From assembly GCA_020829485.1 (NCBI GenBank), contig JAIVFU010000030.1:9704-73703 (forward strand): DNA of 64,000 nt. The letters run 5' to 3'. Positions within the stretch are counted from its first letter, which is position 1. Each line of letters begins with the position of its first letter. Positions 8,376 through 17,828 of this stretch are shown here, in pieces. Origin of the DNA: Nostoc sp. CHAB 5834 (lineage in GTDB: Bacteria > Cyanobacteriota > Cyanobacteriia > Cyanobacteriales > Nostocaceae). The notes beneath the pieces are model-generated. The model ran no database searches, had not been told where the DNA came from, and was given only the letters and a program-made list of their open reading frames with translations. The position numbers and the translations under genes were made by a program.

Positions 8376-9839
8376 TTAAGATGTGGCTTTAGCAGGTTCG
8401 CAAAGTGTGGTAATTATTTCAGGAATCACTTGATTCAAGTTTCCAGCCCCCAAAAACAGCGCCAAGTCTCCTGGGCGTAGTGTTTGCAGCAAGTATTCAC
8501 ACACTGAGGGTAAAGTTGGTTGATAAACTACAGAAGAATGCTGTTTAGCAATTTCCGCCGCTAGATGTTCACCAGTAATTTGTCCTAAATTGGGTTCACC
8601 TGCACTGTAAATATCAGTCAGTACAACCAAATCAGCATGGGTAAAGGAATCGGCAAATTCTTCTAAAAAGGTAAGTGTACGGCTATAGCGATGAGGTTGG
8701 AAAATGGCAACTACTCTTTGTCCTGGTCTTGCTTGTAAGCGGGCTGCGGCAAGAGTAGCGCGAATCTCGCTAGGATGATGAGCATAATCATCGATGAAGG
8801 TAATACCATCGACTTCACCCCGGAACTCAAAGCGGCGTCTTGCTCCCTCAAAGGTAGCGATACCTTTGGCAATTTCTCCAAATTCTAAGCCCAAGACGCG
8901 ACCAACAGCTACTGCTGCTAAGGCGTTACTGAGATTGTGCCGACTTAGCAGGCGTAACTTCAACACGCCCAAAGCTTTGCCTCTTTCCCAAACTAGAGCC
9001 GTGGTGCCATCAGCCCGATAATCAATATTAGTAACGCTGTAATCAGCGTCGGTATCTGAGTATAAGCTGTAGCTCAGGGTGGGTTGCAAGCGATCGCGCA
9101 CTGTAGCACAGTCAATGCTACCTATTAACGTTTTACAACCCTTAGCAAATGTCTGGAAGATGTCAATGACTTCTTCTAATGTCTCGTAATGGTCTGGATG
9201 ATCGAGTTCAATATTGGTAATGATGCCAATCTCTGGAGCGTGTTTTACCAAGGAACCATCAGATTCATCTGCTTCGGCTACCAAATATTGGCTTTGTCCC
9301 AATCGAGCATTACCAGACCAAGCATTGACTTCGCCACCAACTAAAATCGTTGGGTCTAGGCCAGCTTCTAGAAGCATATAGCCAATCATGCTACTGGTTG
9401 TAGTTTTGCCGTGTGTTCCTGCCACTGCAATACTGTGGTAATCGGCAATTAAAGCTGCTAGTACATCTGAACGATGTAAAATTGGGCAACCTAATTCCAG
9501 CGCTGCTTTGTATTCTAAATTATTCGTGTTAATTGCAGTTGAACAAATAACTTGAGGCAGTATTGAGTTAGTAACAGTAGGTAATTCTTCTTGTGAATTT
9601 AATACTTCTGCATTCGCTAATACTTGAGGCAGAAAGAATTCGAGATTGCTTGCCTCTTGTCTACCAAAAATATGAGCGCCGATAGATTCCAATTTGTGCG
9701 TAATATGGTTAGGACGAAGATCCGAACCTGATACTGGAAATTGACGCTTGGCGAGAACGTATGCCAGAGCAGACATACCTATACCACCAATGCCAATGAA
9801 ATGAAATGGTCTACCACTAAAATCTACAGAATTAGTCAT
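8376..9839 (-). CDS. murC: UDP-N-acetylmuramate--L-alanine ligase
   Basis: MurC adds L-alanine to UDP-MurNAc using ATP. The 487-residue protein has the N-terminal nucleotide-sugar fold with GIGGIGMSALA (16-26) and the ATP loop GTHGKTTTSS (141-150). It also has EADESDGS, the metal-binding/lysine region, and the C-terminal ligase domain containing DDYAHHPSEIRATL. A stretch around residues 70-96 (VLANAEVLNSQEELPTVTNS) looks longer than I expect for cyanobacterial MurC and may be a lineage-specific loop. It is transcribed towards murB. Confidence 0.95.
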   Translation of the reverse strand: MTNSVDFSGRPFHFIGIGGIGMSALAYVLAKRQFPVSGSDLRPNHITHKLESIGAHIFGRQEASNLEFFLPQVLANAEVLNSQEELPTVTNSILPQVICSTAINTNNLEYKAALELGCPILHRSDVLAALIADYHSIAVAGTHGKTTTSSMIGYMLLEAGLDPTILVGGEVNAWSGNARLGQSQYLVAEADESDGSLVKHAPEIGIITNIELDHPDHYETLEEVIDIFQTFAKGCKTLIGSIDCATVRDRLQPTLSYSLYSDTDADYSVTNIDYRADGTTALVWERGKALGVLKLRLLSRHNLSNALAAVAVGRVLGLEFGEIAKGIATFEGARRRFEFRGEVDGITFIDDYAHHPSEIRATLAAARLQARPGQRVVAIFQPHRYSRTLTFLEEFADSFTHADLVVLTDIYSAGEPNLGQITGEHLAAEIAKQHSSVVYQPTLPSVCEYLLQTLRPGDLALFLGAGNLNQVIPEIITTLCEPAKATS

Positions 9840-9910
9840 TTCTTGCTCCTTTTACACCACACCACACCATAATCACAAATGACACGCGTATCATAACAGG
9901 AATTTGATTT

Positions 9911-10132
9911 TTACCGTAACTGTCCCTTAATCATGTTTATGTTTGATGGCCAGATGATATTTATGCTCTGGTTTTGCTTGTTCAGAATGATTTTACCTTG
10001 GTTGGAGGTTTTTACTATTTCTAAACTGTTTTTAAGATTATTCTGAAAATTTTGGTCGCATCGGGAAAGAAATTCTTGTAATGTCAAGTACATCTTTTTG
10101 GCTACCTTACTGGAATTGGCTACATCATACAT
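9911..10132 (-). CDS. Small hypothetical protein
   Basis: A 73-residue frame lies between murC and nadD, rich in Asn, Lys and Ile (…QNFQNNLKNSLEIVKTSNQG…). I recognise no family and see no clear ribosome-binding site before the ATG. The composition resembles other small cyanobacterial proteins of unknown role, but the frame could be chance. Confidence 0.3.
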   Translation of the reverse strand: MYDVANSSKVAKKMYLTLQEFLSRCDQNFQNNLKNSLEIVKTSNQGKIILNKQNQSINIIWPSNINMIKGQLR

Positions 10133-10241
10133 TGTTAGTAAAGCTGATTTTAAATTGCATCCAGTCTAGGCATGAATTGACTACAATAGTACATTGGTAA
10201 TGAAACTATTTTTCAATTGCATAAAATCCACGCATAACTGG

Positions 10242-10868
10242 ATGCAGCAACTAGCAATTTTTGGTGGCACATTTGATCCAATTCATTGCGGACACCTGCT
10301 CGTAGCCGAGGGAGCTTTGCATCAAGTATCCCTTAAAAAGGTAATTTGGGTGCCATCCCGAAATCCTCCCCACAAACTAGCAGCTTTGTTTGAGCATCGT
10401 GTGGGAATGCTGCAATTAGCCATAGAAGATAACCCAGCGTTTACTGTCTCACTAGTTGAGGCAAATCTCTCTGGGACAACTTATGCCATTAACACCCTGA
10501 TAGACTTATCTGCTTCTTACCCAAATACTCACTGGTACTGGATCGTAGGCTTGGATACTTTCCAAACTTTACCCCGTTGGTACCGTGGACACGAACTAGC
10601 ACAAATGTGTGATTGGTTAATAGCACCCCGACTGCTAGGTGGTGAGACTATAACTCAAAGCAAATTAATCTGCAAGCAAGTGGAGCAACAACTGAGGGAG
10701 CAGTTAGTTACCATTCACTGGCAACTCTTAGATATACCTTTAGTAGGAGTTTCGTCAAGTCTAATTCGCAAATATTGCCGCGAACGCCAGTCAATTCGTT
10801 ATTTAGTCCCAGAATCGGTCAGATCATATATCACTAACAACAATCTCTACTCGAACAAATCTGAATAA
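10242..10868 (+). CDS. nadD: Nicotinate-nucleotide adenylyltransferase
   Basis: NadD joins nicotinate mononucleotide and ATP to give deamido-NAD. The start at 10242 (MQQLAIFGGTFDPIHCGHLL) places the nucleotidyltransferase motif GGTFDPIHCGH at the N-terminus; the frame also stays open 48 bases upstream. Further landmarks are WVPSRNPPHK, WIVGLDTFQTLPRWY and the C-terminal VSSSLIRK (ISSTxxR-type) motif. The 208-residue length is normal. Confidence 0.92.
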   Translation: MQQLAIFGGTFDPIHCGHLLVAEGALHQVSLKKVIWVPSRNPPHKLAALFEHRVGMLQLAIEDNPAFTVSLVEANLSGTTYAINTLIDLSASYPNTHWYWIVGLDTFQTLPRWYRGHELAQMCDWLIAPRLLGGETITQSKLICKQVEQQLREQLVTIHWQLLDIPLVGVSSSLIRKYCRERQSIRYLVPESVRSYITNNNLYSNKSE

Positions 10869-10984
10869 ATTATGTGTTTTTTTATTGATCTAACACTTTA
10901 TGGTTAAAAGTGCCCCCCCCCTTTGCGATATGATTGGGGTCAACGATATCAACATATAAGCATAAATACAGAGGGCAAGACACT

Positions 10985-11998
10985 GTGATTAGAGTTGCAA
11001 TCAACGGTTTCGGGCGGATTGGACGTAACTTTGCACGCTGCTGGGTGGGTAGAGAGAATAGTCAAATCGACCTTGTGGCTATTAATGACACTTCAGACCC
11101 TAGAACCAATGCTCATCTGCTGAAGTATGACTCGATGCTAGGGAAGATCAAGGGTGCTGAGATTAGTGCCGATGATAACTCTATCATCGTTAACGGTAAG
11201 ACCATTAAGTGTGTATCCGATCGCAACCCAGAAAACTTGCCCTGGAAAGATTGGGGAATTGACCTAATTATCGAAGCAACCGGGGTATTTACTAGCAAAG
11301 AAGGAGCGCTGAAGCATGTAAATGCTGGAGCCAAGAAAGTTCTGATTACCGCTCCTGGTAAAAACGAGGATGGCACTTTTGTGGTTGGTGTGAATCATCA
11401 CGACTATGACCACAACATACACCACATTATCAGTAACGCTAGCTGTACTACCAACTGCTTGGCACCAATCGCCAAGGTGTTGAACGATAAGTTTGGCATC
11501 ATCAAAGGAACAATGACTACCACCCATAGCTATACAGGTGACCAACGCTTGCTAGACGCTTCTCACCGGGATTTGCGACGGGCGAGGGCAGCAGCGATAA
11601 ACATTGTACCCACCTCTACTGGTGCAGCAAAAGCAGTGGCGCTGGTTATCCCAGACCTCAAAGGCAAACTAAATGGTGTTGCCTTGCGCGTACCTACCCC
11701 GAACGTCTCAATGGTAGATTTCGTAGTTCAGGTTGAGAAGCGTACTATTACTGAAGAAGTTAACCAAGCTCTCAAAGATGCTGCCGAAGGCCCACTTAAA
11801 GGGATTTTGGACTACAGCGAACTAGAACTCGTATCCTCTGATTATCAAGGTAGTGATGCTTCTTCGATTGTCGATGCCAATTTGACTTTGGTCTTGGGTA
11901 ATGACTTAGTAAAAGTTATGGCGTGGTATGACAACGAGTGGGGTTACAGCCAACGAGTTTTGGATTTGGCAGAATTAGTAGCCGAGAAGTGGCAATAA
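10985..11998 (+). CDS. gap2: Glyceraldehyde-3-phosphate dehydrogenase, Gap2 type
   Basis: The enzyme interconverts glyceraldehyde-3-phosphate and 1,3-bisphosphoglycerate. The GTG start at 10985 gives 337 residues beginning [20 protein letters not shown]. The catalytic motif NASCTTNC holds Cys154. The sequence closely resembles my memory of the cyanobacterial Gap2 form, which works in the Calvin cycle and accepts NADPH. A run of nine C residues (10913-10921) lies about 65 bp upstream. Downstream is a short tandem repeat (11999-12059) rather than a clean terminator. Confidence 0.93.
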   Translation: MIRVAINGFGRIGRNFARCWVGRENSQIDLVAINDTSDPRTNAHLLKYDSMLGKIKGAEISADDNSIIVNGKTIKCVSDRNPENLPWKDWGIDLIIEATGVFTSKEGALKHVNAGAKKVLITAPGKNEDGTFVVGVNHHDYDHNIHHIISNASCTTNCLAPIAKVLNDKFGIIKGTMTTTHSYTGDQRLLDASHRDLRRARAAAINIVPTSTGAAKAVALVIPDLKGKLNGVALRVPTPNVSMVDFVVQVEKRTITEEVNQALKDAAEGPLKGILDYSELELVSSDYQGSDASSIVDANLTLVLGNDLVKVMAWYDNEWGYSQRVLDLAELVAEKWQ

Positions 11999-12059
11999 TT
12001 AGTCATTAGTCATTAGTCGTTAGTCATTAGAAAAATAACAAAGGACAAATGACAAAGGA
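11999..12059. repeat. 7-mer short tandem repeats (AGTCATT / AAAGGAC)
   Basis: Variants of AGTCATT on one side and GACAAAGGACAAATG on the other fill the space between the convergent gap2 and thiL genes. The two halves are partly complementary (TCATT against AATGA) and could pair in RNA. Confidence 0.75.
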
Positions 12060-13142
12060 CTATTGACCAAAATGTTGAAATCCCTGGCTAAGACTTAGAA
12101 CTTGGTCAGGGAATTTTTTTTGTTCGTCGTGCAATACTACTGTTGATCCCGAAGTAATGCTACCCACGATCGCAGCACCTTCACCAAGATGTTGTACTAA
12201 GGCTAATGCTAACTCTTGTGGCAAGCACAGCACTAATTCAAAGTCTTCGCCACCATATAGAGCATATTCCAGCGCTTGCTCTTGTGTCAGCCAATGGTTA
12301 AAAGTTTTTGGTACAGGAATTTCTCTTCGTTCTAAGACAGCGCCAACACCACTGGCGCGGCAAATTTGAATAATCGCATCTGCCAAACCATCGCTGCTAT
12401 CCATCCCAGCAATGGGGAGTTGGGAGTTAGGAGTAGAGACGCGATTAATCGCGTCTGTACAGGAGTTAGGAGTTAAGATTTTCCAGAGGATTGGTAAGAC
12501 ATCTAATCGTGGCTGTGGGCGTTGGTGGGCGCGGATTAGAGCCGTGCGTTCTGCATCTTTGAGGTTCTGTCCTAATTCGGGATGCAAGAGCAGTTCTAAG
12601 CCAGCTCTTGAGGCTCCATGAAAGCCTGTAACAACGATCGCATCTCCTACGACAGCAGCAGAACGGCGGATAATTTGACTAGGGTTAACTTGACCAAAAG
12701 CGGTAATTGCCAGAGTAGTTACAGGCGATCGCACGACATCACCCCCAACAATTGAGGTATTGTATTTTTGCAGGGATTCTGTCATTCCCTGGTACAATCG
12801 CTCAACCCAACTTACCCTAACTTCACCGGGAAGTCCCAACCCGACGGTAATTCCCAATGGGGAAGCGCCCATTGCTGCTAAATCTGATAAATTGGCAGCA
12901 GCAGCCCGCCAACCAGCATCTTCTGGCGAAGTGGTGACATTGCTAAAATGCACGCCATCAACCAGTACATCTGTAGTCACTACCAAAGATTTGCCTGGTG
13001 CAGTTTCAAGTACTGCTGCATCATCGCCGATAATTTCTGGAGGACAGAAGCGCTGCAATCTTTCTAAAAGACCTTGTTCACCAATGTCTTTTACTTGTTG
13101 AGAAAATAACTCACTGTTCACAATCGGTTTTCCGTGTTGCAA
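12060..13142 (-). CDS. thiL: Thiamine-monophosphate kinase with in-frame repeat insertion
   Basis: ThiL phosphorylates thiamine monophosphate to thiamine diphosphate. The 360-residue protein shows GDDAAVLE, TTDVLVDGVHF, ANLSDLAAMGA, SIVGGDVVRS and AGMDSSDGLADA, and the C-terminal YGGEDFELVL. It is about 20-25 residues longer than usual. The excess (about residues 222-245, TPNSCTDAINRVSTPNSQ) is translated from a dispersed palindromic repeat inserted at 12412-12480. It falls between the two halves of the protein, before the DSSDG motif, and keeps the frame open. Whether the enzyme still works is not shown, but all motifs are present. Confidence 0.9.
   Translation of the reverse strand: MQHGKPIVNSELFSQQVKDIGEQGLLERLQRFCPPEIIGDDAAVLETAPGKSLVVTTDVLVDGVHFSNVTTSPEDAGWRAAAANLSDLAAMGASPLGITVGLGLPGEVRVSWVERLYQGMTESLQKYNTSIVGGDVVRSPVTTLAITAFGQVNPSQIIRRSAAVVGDAIVVTGFHGASRAGLELLLHPELGQNLKDAERTALIRAHQRPQPRLDVLPILWKILTPNSCTDAINRVSTPNSQLPIAGMDSSDGLADAIIQICRASGVGAVLERREIPVPKTFNHWLTQEQALEYALYGGEDFELVLCLPQELALALVQHLGEGAAIVGSITSGSTVVLHDEQKKFPDQVLSLSQGFQHFGQ
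12412..12480. repeat. Small dispersed palindromic repeat inside thiL
   Basis: AGGAGTTAGGAGT-type flanks surround an imperfect palindrome, GACGCGATTAATCGCGTC, also seen as a perfect palindrome at 6119-6158 and at 13806-13831. The segment adds a multiple of three to thiL. Confidence 0.85.
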
Positions 13143-13210
13143 AATTACGAAGAAAACTGATGATTTGTTTTACTGTTTAAAATAGGGGTATCGTCTAGGA
13201 GGCAGTTGGA

Positions 13211-13819
13211 ATGGTAACAACACCAGTAACCAGCATCACATTTGAGGAGTACTTAACCTATGATGATGGTAGCGATTTTCATTATGAATTGGTGGATGGG
13301 AAGCTAGAGCTAATGAACCCACCAACTATTGAACATTTTCTGATTGTCGATTTTTTGGATACTGCCTTGAAAGCAGAAATCAAACGTTGTAACTCTACTT
13401 GGCTGTGTTTTCGGGAAAGTGGGGTGAGAACGGGTAGAAATAAATCTAGGTTGACTGATTTATGTGTTGTGACACTAGAGCAAGCCAGGGAATTGTTGAA
13501 TACCTCAGCAGTATTTCAGTCAGCGCCGTTACTAATTGTCGAGGTGGTCAGTCCAGAGTCGGTGAAACGGGATTATCGCCATAAGCGATCTGAATATGCG
13601 GCCTTAGAGGTTCCTGAATATTGGATTGTAGATCCTCTAGAAGGGAAGATTTCGGTGTTATTACTGGAAGATGGATTTTACGAAGAAACAGTTTTTACTG
13701 CTAATCAGCAAATTGTATCACGGACTTTTCCAGAATTAGCGATACCTTCGGCACACTTCGTGAACGCAGTTGATCAGATATTCACCGCCGGAAATCTGAA
13801 TCAGGGGAGACGCGATTAA
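13211..13819 (+). CDS. Uma2 family (DUF820) PD-(D/E)XK nuclease-fold protein
   Basis: The 202-residue protein has the Uma2 layout: an N-terminal TFEEYLTYD…YELVDGKLELM, then PLLIVEVVSPESVKRDYRHKRSEYAALEVPEYWIVDP, with the Asp/Glu/Lys residues of a restriction-endonuclease-like fold. The family is hugely expanded in cyanobacteria, and its biological role is not established. The last residues (NQGRRD) and the stop come from a dispersed repeat (13806-13831). Confidence 0.85.
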   Translation: MVTTPVTSITFEEYLTYDDGSDFHYELVDGKLELMNPPTIEHFLIVDFLDTALKAEIKRCNSTWLCFRESGVRTGRNKSRLTDLCVVTLEQARELLNTSAVFQSAPLLIVEVVSPESVKRDYRHKRSEYAALEVPEYWIVDPLEGKISVLLLEDGFYEETVFTANQQIVSRTFPELAIPSAHFVNAVDQIFTAGNLNQGRRD

Positions 13820-13858
13820 TCGCGTCTGTACAAGAATTATTCTCCCCCTGCTCTCTTC

Positions 13859-14965
13859 TTATGCTGCTTGTGGCTCAATCAGATTTTCTATTCCTTGAAC
13901 GACTTTTGCCGATTCAATTTTGTCACCCGCCTTCAGTTTATCCAAAACTTCCTTGCCTTCGGTGAGATAGCCAAAAACGGCATAACGACCATCTAATAGG
14001 TTGCGTCCGGCGGGGGTAAGTTCTGGTTCAAACAAAAAGAAGAAGAATTGTGAAGAACCACCATTTACTTCACTTTCGGGACGAGCCATTACTACTGCAC
14101 CAAAAGCAGAGAAAGGCAGAACTGGCATATCAACGTAACGACCAGCTTCTTCTAGAGTAATGCCATAAGTAGGTGCTTTATCACCCTGAACTAAAACTTC
14201 TAAGGGTATAGCGCGATATTTGCCCGTTTTTGGATCAATAAAACCTACGTCTTTACCTTCTGGATCTCCAGTTTGCAGAAAGTAAGATTCTTCAGAACGG
14301 CTAAATTCTAAGCCATTATAAAAACCCCTCTGCACCAAATCTACAAAATTACCAGCAGTGACAGGGGCACTATAACCATCTACTACCAGGGTCAAATCGC
14401 CTTTGTTAGTTTTGATTTCTACTGTGGCACGACCTTTAAGTTGTGGCAGGTTACTGTACTCAGTAGGTACTTCAAAGGGGAATTGTTTCACCATTGACTC
14501 TTCTAGCCCAGTAACGAGATTCAAAAGTTTGCCTCTCTCTTGCAGAATTTGTTCTTTATCTTTACTCTTCGCCAATTCTTCTAATTTACCCACCCCAGAT
14601 TTCAACTCGGTAATCCAAGCTTCGGCTTGGGGTTGGCGTTCTTCGGGAACGCTTGTTAAGATTTGGGAGGGTTTATCGAGAATTCGGGATGCTTTGCTGA
14701 TGTCCTTGGAAATAGCACTCCACCGCCGATTCGCCCGGAGTTGGGCAGAGATGTCCTCTAAACTGGCTTGTAGTTGCCGTACAGGTTTGTTATCTATCGG
14801 GAGTGCATACCGCAACAAAGCCTTGCCGTCGGTAATTGCATTGCCGGATGGGAGTGCGGCGCTACTGGAGGGAGTCCACCCAGCTGTAGTTATGCCTAAA
14901 AATATTGTTACCAGCAGTATTGCCATTAGGCTGTTCTTCAGCCAGGATTTTAATAAGTTAAGCAT
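13859..14965 (-). CDS. Lumenal/periplasmic cyclophilin-type peptidyl-prolyl isomerase
   Basis: The 368-residue protein has an N-terminal hydrophobic signal segment (AILLVTIFLGITTAG). A helical region (about 50-180) follows, resembling the PsbQ-like domain of plant TLP40/CYP38, then a cyclophilin domain (about 185-360: VEIKTNKGDLTLVVDGYSAPVTAGNFVDL, FFFFLFEPELTP, NLLDGRYAVFGYL). TLP40-like proteins act in the thylakoid lumen in photosystem II assembly and repair; that role here is inferred. The frame extends seven codons further upstream, to 14986. Confidence 0.88.
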   Translation of the reverse strand: MLNLLKSWLKNSLMAILLVTIFLGITTAGWTPSSSAALPSGNAITDGKALLRYALPIDNKPVRQLQASLEDISAQLRANRRWSAISKDISKASRILDKPSQILTSVPEERQPQAEAWITELKSGVGKLEELAKSKDKEQILQERGKLLNLVTGLEESMVKQFPFEVPTEYSNLPQLKGRATVEIKTNKGDLTLVVDGYSAPVTAGNFVDLVQRGFYNGLEFSRSEESYFLQTGDPEGKDVGFIDPKTGKYRAIPLEVLVQGDKAPTYGITLEEAGRYVDMPVLPFSAFGAVVMARPESEVNGGSSQFFFFLFEPELTPAGRNLLDGRYAVFGYLTEGKEVLDKLKAGDKIESAKVVQGIENLIEPQAA

Positions 14966-15056
14966 GGGATAACTCAAATGCAGCATTAAATTGTTGACTG
15001 GACGTAACCCATCAATAATCTTCCCACGTTAAGGGCGGAGGATAAATGACAAATAC

Positions 15057-15180
15057 TTCTCTACGAGAGGCTGCGCCAACGACAACTCTTGGAGACGCTA
15101 CGCGTTAGCGAAGCTTTCGCTTTAGCGATACGCTCAGTACAAATGACTAATGACTAATGACAAATGCCCAATGACGACCC
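15057..15180. repeat. Dispersed repeat (CTTCTCTACGAGAGGCT type) and 7-mer repeats
   Basis: A stretch like CTTCTCTACGAGAGGCTGCG followed by GGAGACGCTACGCGTTAGCG matches repeats at 28894, 53694, 55689 and 63506. It ends in CTAATGACTAATGACA tandem repeats upstream of efp. Confidence 0.7.
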
Positions 15181-15228
15181 TAGAAGGGTACAATAAATGC
15201 CGATTGTCTTCCAAAATTTGAAAGTTTC

Positions 15229-15786
15229 ATGATCTCCAGTAACGACTTTCGACCCGGTGTTTCAATTGTATTAGATGGGTCTGTATGGCGAGTGCTAGAA
15301 TTCCTGCACGTCAAGCCAGGCAAAGGTTCCGCTTTTGTCCGAACTAAGTTAAAAAATGTGCAGAGTGGCAGCGTGATGGAAAAAACGTTCCGAGCTGGGG
15401 AAACTGTGCCCCAAGCTAGTCTAGAAAAAAGCACGATGCAGCATACCTATAAAGAGGGCGATGAGTACGTCTTTATGGATATGGAAACCTACGAAGAAGG
15501 CAGATTGACCCGCGCACAGATTGGCGATCGCGTCAAATACCTGAAGGAAGGTATGGAAGCTGAAGTTATTAAGTGGGGCGACCAGGTGCTAGGAGTAGAA
15601 TTGCCTAAGTCTGTGGTTCTGGAAATTATACAAACAGATCCAGGTTTAAAAGGTGACACTGCTACCGGTGGCTCAAAACCCGCGACTCTAGAAACTGGTG
15701 CAGTTGTGATGGTTCCTTTGTTTATTTCTCAAGGAGAACGCATCAAAGTTGATACCCAAGAAGATAAGTATATCAGCAGGGAATAA
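15229..15786 (+). CDS. efp: Elongation factor P
   Basis: EF-P binds between the P and E sites of ribosomes stalled at polyproline. The 185-residue protein has the three-domain EF-P layout. The [16 protein letters not shown] loop has Lys32 at the tip that is modified in many bacteria; the C-terminal [22 protein letters not shown] and [15 protein letters not shown] motifs are clear. It lies about 110 bp upstream of accB on the same strand, a neighbourhood frequent in cyanobacteria. Confidence 0.96.
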   Translation: MISSNDFRPGVSIVLDGSVWRVLEFLHVKPGKGSAFVRTKLKNVQSGSVMEKTFRAGETVPQASLEKSTMQHTYKEGDEYVFMDMETYEEGRLTRAQIGDRVKYLKEGMEAEVIKWGDQVLGVELPKSVVLEIIQTDPGLKGDTATGGSKPATLETGAVVMVPLFISQGERIKVDTQEDKYISRE

Positions 15787-15895
15787 CTTTCATCTCTACG
15801 AAGATGCTTGTTCCCGATGGAAATCCCTACATAGGGATTTAATCCCTGCCACACTTAAGATACTCATTTACGGATAGGTCGAGGTAATAAAAACT

Positions 15896-16453
15896 GTGCC
15901 ATTGGACTTTAATGAAATCCGCCAACTACTGGCAACTATCGCCCAAACAGATATTGCAGAAGTCATACTCAAAAGCGATGATTTTGAACTAACAGTCCGT
16001 AAGGCTGTGAGCGTCAGCAATCAGATGTTGTCGGTAGGTCAAGCGACCTTCGGCGGTGTGGTGGGTTCTGGCTCGACATCGGGTTCATCTGGGGGAAACC
16101 AGGTGAACGCGAGTCAGGTAACGGAGGTGTCCACATCTCGTGTGTTTGAGAATACTGGTACTAGCACACAATTGCAGTTGTCAGTAAATTCTTCCTCAAT
16201 CATTGATCAGAGATTAGTAGAAGTGCCTTCCCCAATGGTGGGAACGTTTTATCGCGCTCCTGCGCCTGGGGAAGCGGCATTTGTGGAAGTGGGCGATCGC
16301 ATCCGCAAGGGTCAAACTGTCTGTATCATTGAAGCCATGAAGCTGATGAATGAAATCGAAGCCGAAGTCTCTGGACAGGTGATGGAAATTCTTCTGCAAA
16401 ATGGCGACGCTGTAGAATATGGTCAACCTTTGATGCGAATTAACCCTGATTAA
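15896..16453 (+). CDS. accB: Biotin carboxyl carrier protein of acetyl-CoA carboxylase
   Basis: This carrier takes the carboxylated biotin between the two half-reactions of acetyl-CoA carboxylase, the first step of fatty acid synthesis. The 185-residue protein starts with GTG at 15896, preceded by GAGGT. A Gly/Ser-rich linker (about 52-100) leads to the biotinyl domain with EAMKLMNEIEAE, where Lys149 is the biotin site. Confidence 0.96.
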   Translation: MPLDFNEIRQLLATIAQTDIAEVILKSDDFELTVRKAVSVSNQMLSVGQATFGGVVGSGSTSGSSGGNQVNASQVTEVSTSRVFENTGTSTQLQLSVNSSSIIDQRLVEVPSPMVGTFYRAPAPGEAAFVEVGDRIRKGQTVCIIEAMKLMNEIEAEVSGQVMEILLQNGDAVEYGQPLMRINPD

Positions 16454-16528
16454 GTATTAATCTATATATGAAATGAGTCATCCTAAATGAGTCATCGTTA
16501 AAACTTCAGTCCTTGCGGGTTAATCCTG

Positions 16529-16876
16529 ATGAAACAAACGTTGCCTTTACCGCCAGAAGTGGTGCAACAAGTAGCTGAATACTTCAGTCTGTTAAGTGAG
16601 CCGATGCGCCTGCGGCTGCTCCACTTATTACGGGATGAAGAAAAATGCGTGCAAGAGTTGGTAGAGGCAACACAGACTTCTCAGGCAAATGTGTCAAAAC
16701 ACCTGAAGGTAATGTGGCAAGCAGGTATCCTTAGCCGCCGCAGTGAAGGAACTTGCGCCTATTACCGGGTGGAAGATGAAATGATTTTTGATTTGTGTAA
16801 TCGGGTTTGCGATCGCCTTGCCACAAGGTTAGAACAGCAAGCCCGTAATTTTCGTGTGTTAAATAGTAAACGTTAG
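16529..16876 (+). CDS. ArsR-type winged-helix transcriptional regulator
   Basis: The 115-residue protein has LLSEPMRLRLLHLLRDEEKCVQELVEATQTSQANVSKHLKVMWQAGILSRRSEGTCAYYRV, a clear ArsR-type winged helix. The canonical metal-binding CVC motif is absent (only ECVQ-like CVQEL), so the signal may not be a metal. No obvious target operon adjoins; a short tandem repeat follows the gene. Confidence 0.88.
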   Translation: MKQTLPLPPEVVQQVAEYFSLLSEPMRLRLLHLLRDEEKCVQELVEATQTSQANVSKHLKVMWQAGILSRRSEGTCAYYRVEDEMIFDLCNRVCDRLATRLEQQARNFRVLNSKR

Positions 16877-16926
16877 GTCATTTGTCCTTTGTCATTTGTC
16901 CTTTGCTAATGACTAATGACTAATGA

Positions 16927-17538
16927 CTAAAGCGAATAATTTTTCTGAAAGCTTTCACGAGTTAGTGGCTGTTGTAACTCTACACCTTCACCACCTAAAA
17001 CATCTAACGGTTTGCCATTCACGTCAATGTAGACTTTGGCTTTGGGATTTAAAGTTGTCGCAGTATAAACAACTTGTCCCACGCGACCCATCATTGATGT
17101 GCTTCCACCACCACTGGTAAAATCTTCAGATAAATTAACGTGAACTTCGTCATTTTCCGCCTTCAGCCCCAAAAGTTTGGTTCCTTTGGGGATGGTTGTG
17201 GAATCTGTCCCTTCTGTTGGGCCTGCCAATAAACTTTGGAAAGCTGCTTCTAAAGGCTGGTTGGCTTGTATAGAAGCGACTTTAATCGGCTGGGGGACTA
17301 AAGTAACATTTTTATCCGTTGGTTTTAGCCAATAAACGTTAGGGGTTTGCTCATTAGCTGGCTGCCTAGTTGATGGCTGTGCTGGCTGTTCGATGCGCCC
17401 AGAGGGGTTTGATGGTGTGGGTATATTGCTGGATTGTGAAGTAAACCAAGCTACGCCGCCACCCACTGCTACAACCACTGCTGACACGGCTGCAATTGCG
17501 CCTGAAGAAATACGATTAGATCCTTGTTGGCCTTTCAT
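16927..17538 (-). CDS. GerMN domain lipoprotein-like/membrane-anchored protein
   Basis: The 203-residue protein has an N-terminal membrane segment (AIAAVSAVVVAVGGGVAWF), a Pro/Ser/Gln-rich linker and a GerMN domain (about 75-195: VYWLKPTDKNVTLVP, AFQSLLAGPTEG, GTKLLGLKAENDEVHVNLSEDF, GQVVYTATTLNPKAKVYIDVNGKPL). GerMN domains occur in spore germination protein GerM and many non-sporulating bacteria, where the role is unknown, probably in the cell envelope. ATG at 17538 was chosen over an in-frame TTG two codons upstream. Confidence 0.85.
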   Translation of the reverse strand: MKGQQGSNRISSGAIAAVSAVVVAVGGGVAWFTSQSSNIPTPSNPSGRIEQPAQPSTRQPANEQTPNVYWLKPTDKNVTLVPQPIKVASIQANQPLEAAFQSLLAGPTEGTDSTTIPKGTKLLGLKAENDEVHVNLSEDFTSGGGSTSMMGRVGQVVYTATTLNPKAKVYIDVNGKPLDVLGGEGVELQQPLTRESFQKNYSL

Positions 17539-17756
17539 GTTCAAAACCTTCCTGACTGAGGGCTGATATGGTAATTATGTGAGGAGCAGCCTGGTTAAGG
17601 ACGATACTTATAACTGAAGAGTTTCCCGCTACCTGGAGGAGGCGATTATTTTTAATTCTGCAAGTCCCTGATTTAATTTTAGAATTTATATTTCTAGTTC
17701 GTCACCTGCCAAATTATGTAAATCTCTTTCTTTTTGGAGATGATTAAATTTACAAC

Positions 17757-17802
17757 GCAGAGGAACGCTAAGGAAAACGCAGAGGAACGCTAAGGAAAGT
17801 AT
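17757..17802. repeat. Tandem ~22-bp repeat
   Basis: ACGCAGAGGAACGCTAAGGAAA is present twice in tandem between proS and the GerMN gene. There is no coding potential. Confidence 0.7.
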
Positions 17803-17828
17803 TGATTCCTCTGCGTAACTGTTGAGGT

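Noticed and set aside
10913..10921. A run of nine C residues as a phase-variable switch for gap2
   Set aside because: It lies outside the coding region and about 65 bp before the start; a regulatory effect is possible but nothing else supports it.
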